Below, piece by piece: positions 28,212 to 37,430 of a DNA stretch of 64,000 nt; within the stretch, counting starts at the first letter, position 1; every line of letters starts with the position of its first letter. The translations under genes were made by a program, and so were the position numbers. The stretch lies in assembly GCF_007991515.1 (NCBI RefSeq), contig NZ_BJYM01000002.1, positions 1 through 64,000 of the forward strand, in the 5' to 3' direction. Below the pieces are notes generated by a model. That model saw only the letters and a program-made list of their open reading frames with translations. It had not been told where the DNA came from and ran no database searches. Source of the DNA: Oceanobacillus sojae (GTDB lineage Bacteria > Bacillota > Bacilli > Bacillales > Amphibacillaceae).

Positions 28212-29270
28212 TTAACTTCCTTGATTTGGAATTCGAATATGAATATATGTACCTTGGCCCTGCTTTGAACGAATGGCAAAGGTCCCTCCCAGCTCTTCAC
28301 TGCGTTCCTTCATCGTTTTCAGCCCATAAGAAGCTTTATTGTCCTGCTGATTTTCAGATTCAAATCCAACTCCATCATCTTCAATACGGACATAGAGCTC
28401 CTCCTGCTTCCGTTTTATTTCTACCTTTACTGTATTTGCATTCGCGTGGCGCAATATATTTGACAAAGATTCCTGAATAATCCGAAAGAGATGCTCTTCG
28501 ACCACTTCTTTTAAATCTGGCATTTCATCAATATCGACTTGAAATGTCAGGTTGCTCTTCTGCTCCAATGCGTCTATCAGCTTCTGTACACCTTCTTCCA
28601 ATGTTTCCCCGCTTGTCAGATAAACCGGCCGTAAATGAAGCAGTAATGCTCGCATTTCTGCCTGAGCCTGATGTGCTGAATGCACGACTTCCTGCATCTG
28701 TTCTTTTGCAGTAGAAGGGCTTTTATCAAATAGCTTTAATGCTGTTTCCGATAACATTGCCAGTCCGAAAAGCTCCTGACTGACAGCATCATGAAGGTCT
28801 CTGGCAATCCGCTGTCTTTCCTCGATGACCGCTGCTTTATGAGCTGATTTCGCATAATCTGCTTTCTCATCAGCCATCCGCTGTAATGACTGAACCTGGC
28901 GCTGTAATTTGTCCCCTAAATCATTGAGTTCGTCAATAATTCGATCTGTTTCATCTATTTCTTCATGAACCTTCGAAATTTTAGCAGTATAATTCCCATT
29001 GGCATATTGCTTAATTTGAATAGAAATGGCATCTAAACGGACTTTTAAAAAGTTCCCTATTTGCGTAAATCCTGCTTGTAAGGATAAAATAAAACCGATA
29101 ATCATATACAGGCCGATAAATAAAAATATACTTTGTGCGGTTAACCATTCCGGCTCCCAAATAACAAACAAGGATAGAATAATTGCCAGCAGGATACAAG
29201 CCGTTAAAAATAAATTATATAAATACAATTTTATAAAACTGAATCGGACACTTCTCCATCGTTGTTTCAT
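28212..29270 (-). CDS. liaS: Sensor histidine kinase LiaS
   Basis: A 352-residue membrane kinase with two N-terminal helices (about 18-38 and 48-66), a very short extracellular loop typical of intramembrane-sensing kinases, a HAMP-like linker, and a HisKA_3 domain with His160 in ERQRIARDLHDAVSQELFGL. The HATPase domain shows NILRHANANTVKVEI and the G boxes DDGVGF and SYGLKTMKER. Pairs with LiaR; LiaF upstream is the usual inhibitor. Confidence 0.93.
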   Translation of the reverse strand: MKQRWRSVRFSFIKLYLYNLFLTACILLAIILSLFVIWEPEWLTAQSIFLFIGLYMIIGFILSLQAGFTQIGNFLKVRLDAISIQIKQYANGNYTAKISKVHEEIDETDRIIDELNDLGDKLQRQVQSLQRMADEKADYAKSAHKAAVIEERQRIARDLHDAVSQELFGLAMLSETALKLFDKSPSTAKEQMQEVVHSAHQAQAEMRALLLHLRPVYLTSGETLEEGVQKLIDALEQKSNLTFQVDIDEMPDLKEVVEEHLFRIIQESLSNILRHANANTVKVEIKRKQEELYVRIEDDGVGFESENQQDNKASYGLKTMKERSEELGGTFAIRSKQGQGTYIHIRIPNQGS

Positions 29271-29281
29271 TCTATCCCCCC

Positions 29282-30049
29282 TTATACCCGGTCAATACGA
29301 ATAGAACCCGCCTTTAACCGAATAATAATATCTAATTTTTTTGCAGCATTGGCAAACTGGTCTGTTTCATAAAATAATTCTGTATTCACCCCGGTAGATT
29401 CCTGATCCAAAATATTAATATCTCCAAACTGTGCAGTTGCCTGAGCTTGAAACTCTATTTCTTCTGGAATAAGGATAGTTACATCGCCTGCTAAGGAGCG
29501 TATATGTATTTCTGTTTCTTCATCAGGGATATACGCATTCGTTAAATCCAGATAAAAACTGCCAGCCATTGTATTTATATTCATCGGCTCCAGATTCCAG
29601 TTTCCCTTTTTCTCCATATCACCAAAGGTAAATGAAGTCTCTTTATTCTTCTTTCTTTTTTCAGATTTTTTTTTCTTATTAGATCCTCTGCTGTAATCCA
29701 AATGAATATGAATTCCGCGAAATAAACTAAACCCAATAAAAATCAAAATCATCGGCCAGAGCTTAAATACACTCCAAAAAGTAAAATCAACCAATCCAAA
29801 CCGATCTGCTAATAGCAATCCCCCGAAAACAAGCAGAAATGTTCCTATCATCCATCTTCCACGTCTTTTGATAATAGCTGTCCCCAACAGTACTACTCCT
29901 GTAACAACAAAGAAAAGCGGATAAATATAACCCCAGCCAAAGCTTATTTCAAAATCATCTATATTCAAACTGTTTACAATTAACATGACTCCAATCCAAA
30001 TAAAGCAAATCGCCATAAAATAGGAAATAATTCTCCTCATTCGTTTCAT
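29282..30049 (-). CDS. liaF: LiaF, negative modulator of LiaSR
   Basis: A 255-residue protein: four N-terminal membrane helices (about 10-95), a basic linker rich in KKKKSEKRKKNKE, and the C-terminal cell-wall-active-antibiotic-response domain (MAGSFYLDLTNAYIPDEETE, RSLAGDVTILIPEEIEFQA). LiaF keeps LiaS off until envelope stress. Start is uncertain: ATG 30049 sits almost on the GAAAGGAG site, and ATG 30040 lies 12 bases after it. No liaI or liaH homologue is in the window. Confidence 0.9.
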   Translation of the reverse strand: MKRMRRIISYFMAICFIWIGVMLIVNSLNIDDFEISFGWGYIYPLFFVVTGVVLLGTAIIKRRGRWMIGTFLLVFGGLLLADRFGLVDFTFWSVFKLWPMILIFIGFSLFRGIHIHLDYSRGSNKKKKSEKRKKNKETSFTFGDMEKKGNWNLEPMNINTMAGSFYLDLTNAYIPDEETEIHIRSLAGDVTILIPEEIEFQAQATAQFGDINILDQESTGVNTELFYETDQFANAAKKLDIIIRLKAGSIRIDRV

Positions 30050-30106
30050 CAACTCCTTTCTCTATGCTTCTATTTTACTTTAGAAAGCTGTTTAGAGAGA
30101 ACCAGC

Positions 30107-30757
30107 TTAAGAATGTTTCCTTCTCCGCCTTAAGTCTGAGATTCTTTTGTCCATAAATATATAAATATAAAGCAGTGCAAAGCCAATGGTAAATCCGGCT
30201 ATAATATCTGTTAAATAATGAACGTTGATAAAAAAGCGGCTGATTCCTATTAAAAATACAAGTGTGCCCAGCGCGATCTGTACAATGAATACTATTCTTT
30301 CTGAACGAATCTTTTTACATAGCAAGTATGCAATCAGTCCGTAACAGACCATTGAAATCATACTGTGGCCGGACGGAAAACTGAATCCTTCTGCATTTAG
30401 TGTAACTGAAATACTTGGTCTTTCTCTGCCTACCAGCTGCTTTATAAATGAATTCAGCAAATGTGCAAATAAAGATCCTCCTAAAAGCAATAGTCCCGGA
30501 TACCAATGCTTATATAACAGCATAATCCCTATAGCTGCTACAATAGCTATTGGTATAAGTACATGGGATGATCCAAGCTCCGTAACCATCCGGAAGAAAT
30601 CATATATCCTCGTCCCATGAACAAGAGGTACAATTTCTCTTGTCCATTGATCTATATAAGGAAGCATCTCAAGTTTTATTTGTATTACCCAGACAATACT
30701 TAATAGCAATCCAACTGCCCATATGCTGAATAAAATGGCTGCAGATTTATTTTTCAT
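30107..30757 (-). CDS. PAP2-family lipid phosphatase
   Basis: A 216-residue membrane phosphatase with the three PAP2 motifs: KQLVGRERP, FPSGHSM, and SRFFINVHYLTDIIAG. About six helices. Relatives such as BcrC dephosphorylate undecaprenyl pyrophosphate and give bacitracin resistance; others act on phosphatidylglycerol phosphate. The ATG at 30757 follows AAGGAGAG and removes a 36-residue extension. It ends 57 bp ahead of liaF on the same strand with no terminator between, so co-transcription with liaFSR is plausible. Confidence 0.9.
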   Translation of the reverse strand: MKNKSAAILFSIWAVGLLLSIVWVIQIKLEMLPYIDQWTREIVPLVHGTRIYDFFRMVTELGSSHVLIPIAIVAAIGIMLLYKHWYPGLLLLGGSLFAHLLNSFIKQLVGRERPSISVTLNAEGFSFPSGHSMISMVCYGLIAYLLCKKIRSERIVFIVQIALGTLVFLIGISRFFINVHYLTDIIAGFTIGFALLYIYIFMDKRISDLRRRRKHS

Positions 30758-30863
30758 CCTATCTCTCCTTCTTTTCTCTCTTTTTATGCTAAACAGGTTT
30801 GATAAAAATAACAACGGGAAATATATAAAAGGAAGTAAAAAATCATAAAAAGGGTGATAAATC

Positions 30864-31298
30864 ATGGATGCAAAATTACAAGAATTAATTAATGGATTAA
30901 ATGAAGATTTATCGAATGAATATGCAGCTGTTATCCAATATACGTATAGTGCATCTGTAGTTTCAGGACTGTACCGCTCGGCTCTGAAACCATTTTTTGA
31001 ATCAGAAATAACAGACGAATTAGGTCATGCACTTTATTTATCCGAAAAAATCAAATCCCTTGGCGGTACCCCGACTACCACAGCCGCTTCTATACCGCAG
31101 CCTACACAAGTTGCTGATTTATTAAAAGCTTCTCTTCAATCTGAGACGGATACGATTGAACGTTACGAAAAAAGAAAAGCACAGGCTGATGAACTGGGTT
31201 TAACAGAGCTTGTAGTTAAGTTAGAGGATTTAATCTCTGATGAAACACATCACAAAGAAGAAATTGAAAGATTATTAGAAGACCCGCGTATTAATTAA
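30864..31298 (+). CDS. Ferritin-like diiron protein
   Basis: A 144-residue four-helix protein of the bacterioferritin/Dps-like group. Metal-ligand candidates are E19 in LSNEYAAVIQYTY, then FESEITDELGHA, and DLISDETHHKEEI. It may store iron or protect against peroxide. It is not a clear Bfr (no heme-Met evidence) or Dps. AAGGGTGAT precedes the ATG. Divergent from the PAP2 gene. Confidence 0.85.
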   Translation: MDAKLQELINGLNEDLSNEYAAVIQYTYSASVVSGLYRSALKPFFESEITDELGHALYLSEKIKSLGGTPTTTAASIPQPTQVADLLKASLQSETDTIERYEKRKAQADELGLTELVVKLEDLISDETHHKEEIERLLEDPRIN

Positions 31299-31323
31299 AA
31301 ATAACTGATATATAACTCTTTCT

Positions 31324-31357
31324 ATCCATGAGGTATTTACCGCTTCATGGATTTTTA
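31324..31357 (+). terminator. Terminator after ferritin-like gene
   Basis: ATCCATGA/TTCATGGAT stem followed by TTTTTATATTT. Confidence 0.75.
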
Positions 31358-31503
31358 TATTTATTTGCATTAACAAAATTATTCCAGCCTCGAATTATTT
31401 TATTCTACAGTATAATTAATTAGTGATATAATAAAATAGATTGGCAATAAAAAGAGATTTCACATAATTCTCAGATGTACTACAATACTTAAGAGGTGAT
31501 TAA

Positions 31504-32679
31504 ATGTTATCAGCTATTCATTCGCAAATTGATAACACATATGAAGAAATGGTTGACATTCGCAGATATTTGCATCAGCATCCGGAATTGTCTTTTCAAG
31601 AAACGGAAACAGCAAAATATATTGCGAATTATTATGAAAAATTAGGTATTCCTTATGAAAAAAATGTTGGTGGAAATGGTGTTGTTGCAACACTTAAGGG
31701 AGCAAAACCGGGTAAAACGGTCGCTTTCCGTGCCGACTTTGATGCTTTACCTATACAGGACGAAAAAGATGTCCCATACAAATCACAAGTACCTGGTGTC
31801 ATGCATGCTTGCGGCCATGATGGACATACGGCTATCCTGCTTACATTTGCAAAAGTTATGCAGCAGTTCGAGAATGAATTGGAGGGAACCATTGTTTTTA
31901 TTCATCAGCATGCAGAAGAGTATGCTCCAGGCGGAGCGAAATCAATTGTTGAAGCAGGCGCCTTAAAAGATGTAGATGCTGTATTCGGCACACATTTATG
32001 GGCTCCTCTCCCGCTTGGTACTATCTACTCTTCACATCAGGCAATCATGGCCGGCGCAGACCGGTTTGAAATTACCATTCAAGGGAAAGGCGGGCATGGT
32101 GCTATTCCACAGGATACGAAGGACGCCATTGTAATTGGTGCTGAAGTGGTATCACAATTCCAGCAGATTGTCAGCAGACGCTTAAGCCCGTTAGCATCCG
32201 CTGTGATTTCTATTGGTATTTTTGAAGCAGGAAATGCTTTTAATGTGATTGCAGACCAATCGAAACTCGTTGGAACAGTCAGACACTTCGATATTGCTGT
32301 TCAGGAAAAAATTATTGGAGAAATGGAACAGATTTTAAAGGGAATTTGTGATTCTTTTGGAGCTTCCTATGAATTTAACTATGTTAAAGGGTATCCGCCA
32401 GTTATTAATCATCCGGAACAAACAGATCTCGTTCTGCAGACAACAAAGAAAATTGACGGGGTAGATCTCACTGCTATTACAGAGCCATTAATGGTAGGAG
32501 AGGATTTTTCTTATTATTTATTAGAAAAACCCGGATCTTTCTTCCTCACAGGCGCAAATCTGGAAGGAAATGATTACCCGCATCATCATCCTAAATTCGA
32601 TATTGATGAAAAATCAATGGTCATCGCTGCAAAGGCGTTCGCCAATATTTACTTAACCTATCAGGACCAAGCAAAATAA
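31504..32679 (+). CDS. yhaA: M20 family amidohydrolase YhaA
   Basis: A 391-residue dizinc aminoacylase-type hydrolase of the IAA-amino-acid hydrolase group. Metal-binding motifs: VMHACGHDGHTAILL, HQHAEEYAPGGA, and the late His in DYPHHHPKFDID. The dimerisation domain starts near GKGGHGAIPQDTKD. Relatives remove acyl groups from amino acids; the native substrate is unknown. GAGGTGAT precedes the ATG. It is adjacent to ecsB as in B. subtilis, but ecsC is absent. Confidence 0.9.
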   Translation: MLSAIHSQIDNTYEEMVDIRRYLHQHPELSFQETETAKYIANYYEKLGIPYEKNVGGNGVVATLKGAKPGKTVAFRADFDALPIQDEKDVPYKSQVPGVMHACGHDGHTAILLTFAKVMQQFENELEGTIVFIHQHAEEYAPGGAKSIVEAGALKDVDAVFGTHLWAPLPLGTIYSSHQAIMAGADRFEITIQGKGGHGAIPQDTKDAIVIGAEVVSQFQQIVSRRLSPLASAVISIGIFEAGNAFNVIADQSKLVGTVRHFDIAVQEKIIGEMEQILKGICDSFGASYEFNYVKGYPPVINHPEQTDLVLQTTKKIDGVDLTAITEPLMVGEDFSYYLLEKPGSFFLTGANLEGNDYPHHHPKFDIDEKSMVIAAKAFANIYLTYQDQAK

Positions 32680-32722
32680 AACAAGCTGACGGCTATCACA
32701 TGACCGTCAGCTTGTTTTTTTA
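32679..32722. terminator. Bidirectional terminator between yhaA and ecsB
   Basis: Perfect stem AACAAGCTGACGG / CCGTCAGCTTGTT with T-run, overlapping both gene ends. Confidence 0.9.
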
Positions 32723-33940
32723 TACTTTATCCAATTTAGGTTTTACATAGAGCTTAATATATGCCCAAACAAAGCTAAGCCCTCCAATTAATATAATCAT
32801 AGTCCCCAGCCATTCAAGCTGGAATATAAATAAAAAAGTAAAAGCAAATGCCTGTACATAGCCAAGCTTCCGAATAATCCCGATAACAGCTGTTTGCTTC
32901 AAACCCGGGTTAACCGGATAAAGATCCAGCCACATTTGTGTACGATGATGCTGATAAAGAGCCATCATTTGGAAGACACTTAAATAGATAAACAGAATCG
33001 CGAATATCATTTTAATCCAGATATTAGGAATAACCCAAATAAAAATCCCGCCAATTACGACAAGCCGGAGGTACATTCCTAAATAATCACCGCTGCGCAG
33101 AAAGGAAATCTGATATAAATAATCATAGGTTGCTGACCGTTCAAATGGAATTCTGCTGATAAACGTTTTCGTCAGCCATTCCCTTCTTTTTACTTTATTT
33201 TTCAAATGCGGAACATCTGCAAATAAATTGGCAATGCGGTAAAAGGATTGTAAACGGCTCTGATCCTTCTCGATCAATAAGTCCCAAAAGATTCCAGGCT
33301 GCTTCGATGCCACAATAAAATCATACACGATGACCAGAAAAAGCAGCACAATCGTTATAACAGCATATAAAGCCAGCCCCTCAATAACAAAATAGGCTAT
33401 GACAATATTAAGCAGAGTCCGTACTGTTAAATCAATTGTTCTTAAACTTTTATCCCGGACTTTCAGCATGTACCAGTTTATCAGCATATTCATCCCTTTT
33501 AAAAGAAGGAACAAGAAAATTGTAACAAGAAAAACACTCCCTGACCGTTCACTGAAGCTGGTGAAATACAACGGACTGAATGCAGCGGATGCTAACACAA
33601 TCAGATATGTCTGGATGACGAAGCTATAAATAATACTATTGCGGAAATACGGTCCCATCTGCTGTTCTGCTGCTAAAAGAAATACCAGGTCCGGTTCCTG
33701 CAGCAGTGTTCTTATTGGATTATAGCTTATCAGCAGTCCTAAAACGATTCCCATGATAATGCCTGTTGGGAAATTTGTGGGGATTTGTTCCAGCCATTGC
33801 TGATAGTAATAAGCTGTTGCAGCTATGAAAAAAAACATAGCAAATGCAATATGCCCGTTGAACATATATTTTAAATACCTGCTTAAATTTTTTACATGCG
33901 CAGATAAACGTTTTTTATAAAATGCATGGGAATCAAACAT
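32720..33940 (-). CDS. ecsB: ABC transporter permease EcsB
   Basis: A 406-residue membrane subunit with ten or so helices. EcsAB affects secretion, intramembrane proteolysis by RasP and competence in B. subtilis; the transported substrate has long been unclear. SHAFYKKRL at the N terminus and the long hydrophobic body fit EcsB. The ATG at 33940 is 6 bases after GGAAG and overlaps ecsA by 8 bases. Confidence 0.93.
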   Translation of the reverse strand: MFDSHAFYKKRLSAHVKNLSRYLKYMFNGHIAFAMFFFIAATAYYYQQWLEQIPTNFPTGIIMGIVLGLLISYNPIRTLLQEPDLVFLLAAEQQMGPYFRNSIIYSFVIQTYLIVLASAAFSPLYFTSFSERSGSVFLVTIFLFLLLKGMNMLINWYMLKVRDKSLRTIDLTVRTLLNIVIAYFVIEGLALYAVITIVLLFLVIVYDFIVASKQPGIFWDLLIEKDQSRLQSFYRIANLFADVPHLKNKVKRREWLTKTFISRIPFERSATYDYLYQISFLRSGDYLGMYLRLVVIGGIFIWVIPNIWIKMIFAILFIYLSVFQMMALYQHHRTQMWLDLYPVNPGLKQTAVIGIIRKLGYVQAFAFTFLFIFQLEWLGTMIILIGGLSFVWAYIKLYVKPKLDKV

Positions 33941-34676
33941 GGTCATCTTCCTTTGTCAGCTGAACATATAAATCATCTAGTGTTGCATCCGGCATCTGGA
34001 ACTCTCTCCGAAGCTCTTCCAAGGTCCCTTCTGCCCGTAATTTTCCATCATGTAAAATGATAAAACGGTCACAGTATCTTTCAGCTGTAGCCAGAATATG
34101 TGTAGACATTAACACCCCTGCCCCCTGCTTTTTCATGGAATCCATCATCTGCAGATAAGATTGGATTCCCAATGGATCCAGTCCGACAAACGGTTCATCA
34201 ACAATATAGAGTGGCGGTTCAATAAGAAAAGCACACATAATCATGACCTTCTGCCGCATTCCTTTTGAGAAATGAACCGGGAACCAATTCAATTTCTTTT
34301 CGAGACGGAATTCTTTTAAAAGCTTTGGCAGTCTCTGTTCAAACACCTCTTCTTCAATTCCGTAAGCCATTGCGGTCAGCCTGAGGTGTTCATATAAAGT
34401 CAGTTCATCATAGAGAATTGGCATTTCTGGAATGTATGCCATCTGATTACGATATGCTTCCGGATCATTTTGAAAGCTTTTTCCCTGAACCAGCACTTCC
34501 CCTTTTTTAGGCTGCATTAAACCGATAATATGTTTAATGGTTGTACTTTTTCCGGCGCCATTTAATCCAATGAGCCCAACGATTTCTCCTTTATTTAAAT
34601 CAAATGATATATCGTGTAAAACATTTTTATGGGTATAGCCTCCGTATAAGTTTTCTATATGTAATAAGGTAGTCAC
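33933..34676 (-). CDS. ecsA: ABC transporter ATP-binding protein EcsA
   Basis: A 247-residue ATPase: Walker A GLNGAGKSTT, signature HFSKGMRQKV, Walker B PPLYIVDEPFVGLDP, and switch His STHILA. Partner of EcsB. The start is GTG at 34676 with AAAGGAGG upstream. Divergent from hit. Confidence 0.95.
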   Translation of the reverse strand: MTTLLHIENLYGGYTHKNVLHDISFDLNKGEIVGLIGLNGAGKSTTIKHIIGLMQPKKGEVLVQGKSFQNDPEAYRNQMAYIPEMPILYDELTLYEHLRLTAMAYGIEEEVFEQRLPKLLKEFRLEKKLNWFPVHFSKGMRQKVMIMCAFLIEPPLYIVDEPFVGLDPLGIQSYLQMMDSMKKQGAGVLMSTHILATAERYCDRFIILHDGKLRAEGTLEELRREFQMPDATLDDLYVQLTKEDDHV

Positions 34677-35055
34677 CCTGTCATCCTCCTTTGTTCATTA
34701 CTTTGATTTTATCATCATTCCAGAAAGATTCCAAAATGAACCGTTCTACAAATTGCGGGAACTTTTGCTAAAGATAAAAGCTAGTAAGTCATATCAAATA
34801 TTTAATTTCTTGAAAAATAGAGCTTAAAGCTGTCTAAGCAGCGTTTGATCAGAAGATATAATTTGTCTAGTTAGTACCTAAGCAACATTCGTTTTAATTG
34901 CAAAAAAACACAGAGTTCCTTTTTAAAATTCTATTTTTAGAGAAACCTTGTACACTTCCTTCTATAGAATAATATAGAATCCTTTACTTTACCCGACATA
35001 ACTCTTTACAATAGAAAAAAGAATATTTTTTTCTATTGATAAGGAGGAACAAAAG
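34677..35055. other. Divergent intergenic region ecsA/hit, nothing specific
   Basis: 379 AT-rich bases that must hold both promoters. No ribosome-site-backed frame, riboswitch-like fold or repeat was recognised. Confidence 0.5.
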
Positions 35056-35487
35056 ATGGCTCATGAAGATTGTATTTTTTGTAAAATTATCGATGGAGAC
35101 ATACCTTCCGCAAAGGTTTATGAGGATGAAAAGGTATATGCTTTCCTCGATATCAGTCAGGTAACAAAAGGACACACACTTGTTATTCCTAAGGAACACA
35201 CAAAAAACATTTATGAAACTTCACCAGAAACAGCGCAAGAGCTATTTAGTAGAATACCCGTTATTGCTAACGCCATTCGAGATGCATATCAGCCGCTGGG
35301 AATCAATCTGCTAAACAATAATGAAGAAGCAGCAGAGCAGTCTGTTTTCCATCTGCATGTACATTTGATTCCGCGTTACGGTGATGGAGACGGGTATTAT
35401 CCAAACTGGACAACACATACAGAAGATTACTCATCAGAGGATTTACAAGCTGTCGCTAAAGCAATTAACGAGCAAATAAAGCGTTAG
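35056..35487 (+). CDS. hit: HIT family nucleotide hydrolase Hit
   Basis: A 143-residue Hint-type purine nucleoside phosphoramidase. CIFCKIIDGDIPSAKVYEDE at the start includes the two zinc-site Cys, and the catalytic triad is in QSVFHLHVHLIPR. Length and position beside ecsA match B. subtilis Hit. AAGGAGG precedes the ATG. Confidence 0.95.
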   Translation: MAHEDCIFCKIIDGDIPSAKVYEDEKVYAFLDISQVTKGHTLVIPKEHTKNIYETSPETAQELFSRIPVIANAIRDAYQPLGINLLNNNEEAAEQSVFHLHVHLIPRYGDGDGYYPNWTTHTEDYSSEDLQAVAKAINEQIKR

Positions 35488-35549
35488 AAGCAGTGAATTT
35501 AGTTCTTTTTATTTTAAACAGTATTTGATATACTGTCTGTATCCTTTCG

Positions 35550-35573
35550 CGGCTGGCAATGAGCGCACAGCCG
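35550..35573 (+). promoter_or_regulatory. Leader hairpin upstream of trpP
   Basis: CGGCTG pairs with CAGCCG, 37 bases before the trpP ATG. Between it and the start are several GAG/TAG triplets (35581, 35586, 35596, 35599). In B. subtilis, trpP translation is blocked by TRAP binding (G/U)AG repeats at this place. The triplets here are fewer and unevenly spaced, so TRAP control is only a possibility. Confidence 0.3.
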
Positions 35574-35610
35574 GAAAGCAGAGTTTAGAAAAGCGGAGGA
35601 GAGTTAAGCT

Positions 35611-36129
35611 ATGAAGACAAAAATTTTAACTATGCTTGCCCTTTTGGTAAGTATCGGAACCGTACTGCACTTGGTAATGCCCCCGTTATTATTTGGAGTG
35701 AAGCCTGATATGATGCTGGCAATGATGTTTTTAGGAATTATTTTATTCCCAAAATGGAATTATGTACTTCTGATTGCATTTGCAACAGCAGCTATTTCCG
35801 CACTAACAACTGCTGCACCTGGAGGGCAAATTGCCAATCTAATTGATAAACCAATAACCGCAGTTGTTTTCTTCCTGCTATTTTTATTAGTAGGAAAGCA
35901 ATGGAATACAAAGATAACAGCATCTGTATTAACTTTTGCAGGGACACTGATCAGCGGCAGTATCTTTTTATCGGTAGCCCTTTTCGTTCTTGGTTTTTTA
36001 GAAGGCGGTTTTCTTGCTTTATTTGCAGGAATTGTTCTTCCGGCAGCAGTAATGAATACAGTTATCATGTTAGTTGTTTACCCAATTGTGGAGGGTATTA
36101 TGAAACGAAGTAAGATGGCTACGGTTTAA
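35611..36129 (+). CDS. trpP: Tryptophan transporter TrpP
   Basis: A 172-residue membrane protein with about six helices, the same length as B. subtilis TrpP (YhaG). Signature regions are KPDMMLAMMFLGIILFPKWN and TAAPGGQIANLIDKPITAVV. It takes up tryptophan. The ATG at 35611 follows GCGGAGGAG. Confidence 0.93.
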   Translation: MKTKILTMLALLVSIGTVLHLVMPPLLFGVKPDMMLAMMFLGIILFPKWNYVLLIAFATAAISALTTAAPGGQIANLIDKPITAVVFFLLFLLVGKQWNTKITASVLTFAGTLISGSIFLSVALFVLGFLEGGFLALFAGIVLPAAVMNTVIMLVVYPIVEGIMKRSKMATV

Positions 36130-36182
36130 ATGAAGAAGAAGGAAAAGGAAAAAGAAAACTTCTTTCCCCTTCTTCGTCTTCA

Positions 36183-36222
36183 AAAGCATTCGTTCCATTT
36201 TTATTTGAACGAATGCTTTTTT
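36183..36222 (+). terminator. Terminator after trpP
   Basis: Perfect stem AAAAGCATTCGTTC / GAACGAATGCTTTT then T-run. Confidence 0.9.
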
Positions 36223-36352
36223 CTGTTATCACAAAGTATATTTATCATATATTAACTATTTTGTGTTAATATAAAGGTAGGTTAAAAACATTATTACTAG
36301 CAGAAAATGATTCCATTTCCTATAATAAGTATATAGGATTTACTTTATATGA

Positions 36353-36637
36353 GTGTTCAAAAAGTAGACAAATTAGAAGCAAGAAGATCAAGGCGACGTG
36401 GATTTTACGAACGGCCTTTCACAGGATGTGATGACTTCTGTGTTGTCCACAGGACGTGGACGTACTTAGCAGAAGTTCCTCTATGCTTTTAAATACGTGA
36501 GTAACGCTTTTGGTGGGGCGAGTAATCGCAAATGTTTTCGGTGGGACGAGTAATCGCAGTCCCAGTCCCATCGTAAAATCCACGTCAACGCAGAGATTCG
36601 CCGCTTATCATTTGGGGACTTTTTGAACATCCTCTTT
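36353..36637. repeat. MITE-like repeat, longest copy C
   Basis: About 285 bp with ends TGTTCAAAAAGTAGACAAAT and GGGGACTTTTTGAACATCCT. Compared with copy A it carries an extra segment of about 75 bp with GACTTCTGTGTTGTCCACAG near 36430 and a partly duplicated GAGTAATCGCA block. It fills the 577-base gap between trpP and yhaH; beyond the trpP terminator nothing else is evident there. Its end lies about 70 bp before the yhaH start, so it may affect that promoter. Confidence 0.8.
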
Positions 36638-36706
36638 ATTGTAAAATGTTTAATTACATGTGGTAAAAGGAAAGTATATACGAAAGAAGAAAGGAGTGCG
36701 TTTCCT

Positions 36707-37078
36707 ATGTCTAAGAAAAAATCACTAACAATCGGGTTCCTGGTTGGAGCATCCGTCAGCGCCGGCATTGCATTATTAAGCACACCAGAATCCGGAAAAG
36801 ACATCCGTGTAAGAGTTAAAAACCAATCCTTAGAATTAAAAGAACTATTGATGAACCTAAAAGAGGACAGTATCCGAATTAAAGAACAGCTGCTTCGGAC
36901 TTCTAAAGAAGGTGCCGTTCTAGTCAAAGATTTGACAGAAGAAATGCGAAAATCTGTAGAGGACTGGAAAAATGCTGTAGAACCTCAGCAGGAAAATATT
37001 CATCAATCATTGGAGCAAATTGAATCAAGTATTCGTGAATTAGAAGAAAAAATTAAAAACACAAATGCCAATTCATAA
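36707..37078 (+). CDS. yhaH: YtxH-domain protein YhaH
   Basis: A 123-residue protein: an N-terminal glycine-rich hydrophobic segment (TIGFLVGASVSAGIALLSTP, about residues 7-26) followed by a long charged coiled-coil-like helix. This is the YtxH/gas-vesicle-like layout. Function unknown. The frame is open upstream into the repeat, but AAAGGAG and the ATG at 36707 set the start. Confidence 0.85.
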   Translation: MSKKKSLTIGFLVGASVSAGIALLSTPESGKDIRVRVKNQSLELKELLMNLKEDSIRIKEQLLRTSKEGAVLVKDLTEEMRKSVEDWKNAVEPQQENIHQSLEQIESSIRELEEKIKNTNANS

Positions 37079-37079
37079 G

Positions 37080-37127
37080 AAAGAAAGCTTTTGCCTGTAT
37101 ACTCACTGGCAAAAGCTTTCTTTTTAT
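37080..37127 (+). terminator. Terminator after yhaH
   Basis: Long stem AAAGAAAGCTTTTGCC / GGCAAAAGCTTTCTTT with T-run. Confidence 0.9.
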
Positions 37128-37430
37128 TATCAGTCAATCAAAATACTTCTATTATGCTCTTCATCCCCTCTTACAGGGCAGGAAATAAAAAAACAATTTT
37201 GCCAGGTCCGCGGCAGTAGTGGAAAAACAAGGGAATAATCTCCCGCGCTACATTGATTCTGAAGAGTTCTAACAGGGGTTCTTTTTCCCGATGAATTATT
37301 TTTTATTGCACTTTTTAGGCATTCATTTGTAAAGAAAGTAATATTACATATACTTTATTACTGTTCAACACTATTTGTTTTTGATAGAGTTATAGGAGTA
37401 TTATTATTGTAAAGGGGCGTTACATAGAAC
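37128..37430. other. Intergenic where scoC/hpr would be expected
   Basis: 303 bases between the yhaH terminator and a small membrane ORF. In B. subtilis the hpr (scoC) gene lies between yhaH and prsA; no MarR-type ORF is present here. Confidence 0.5.
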
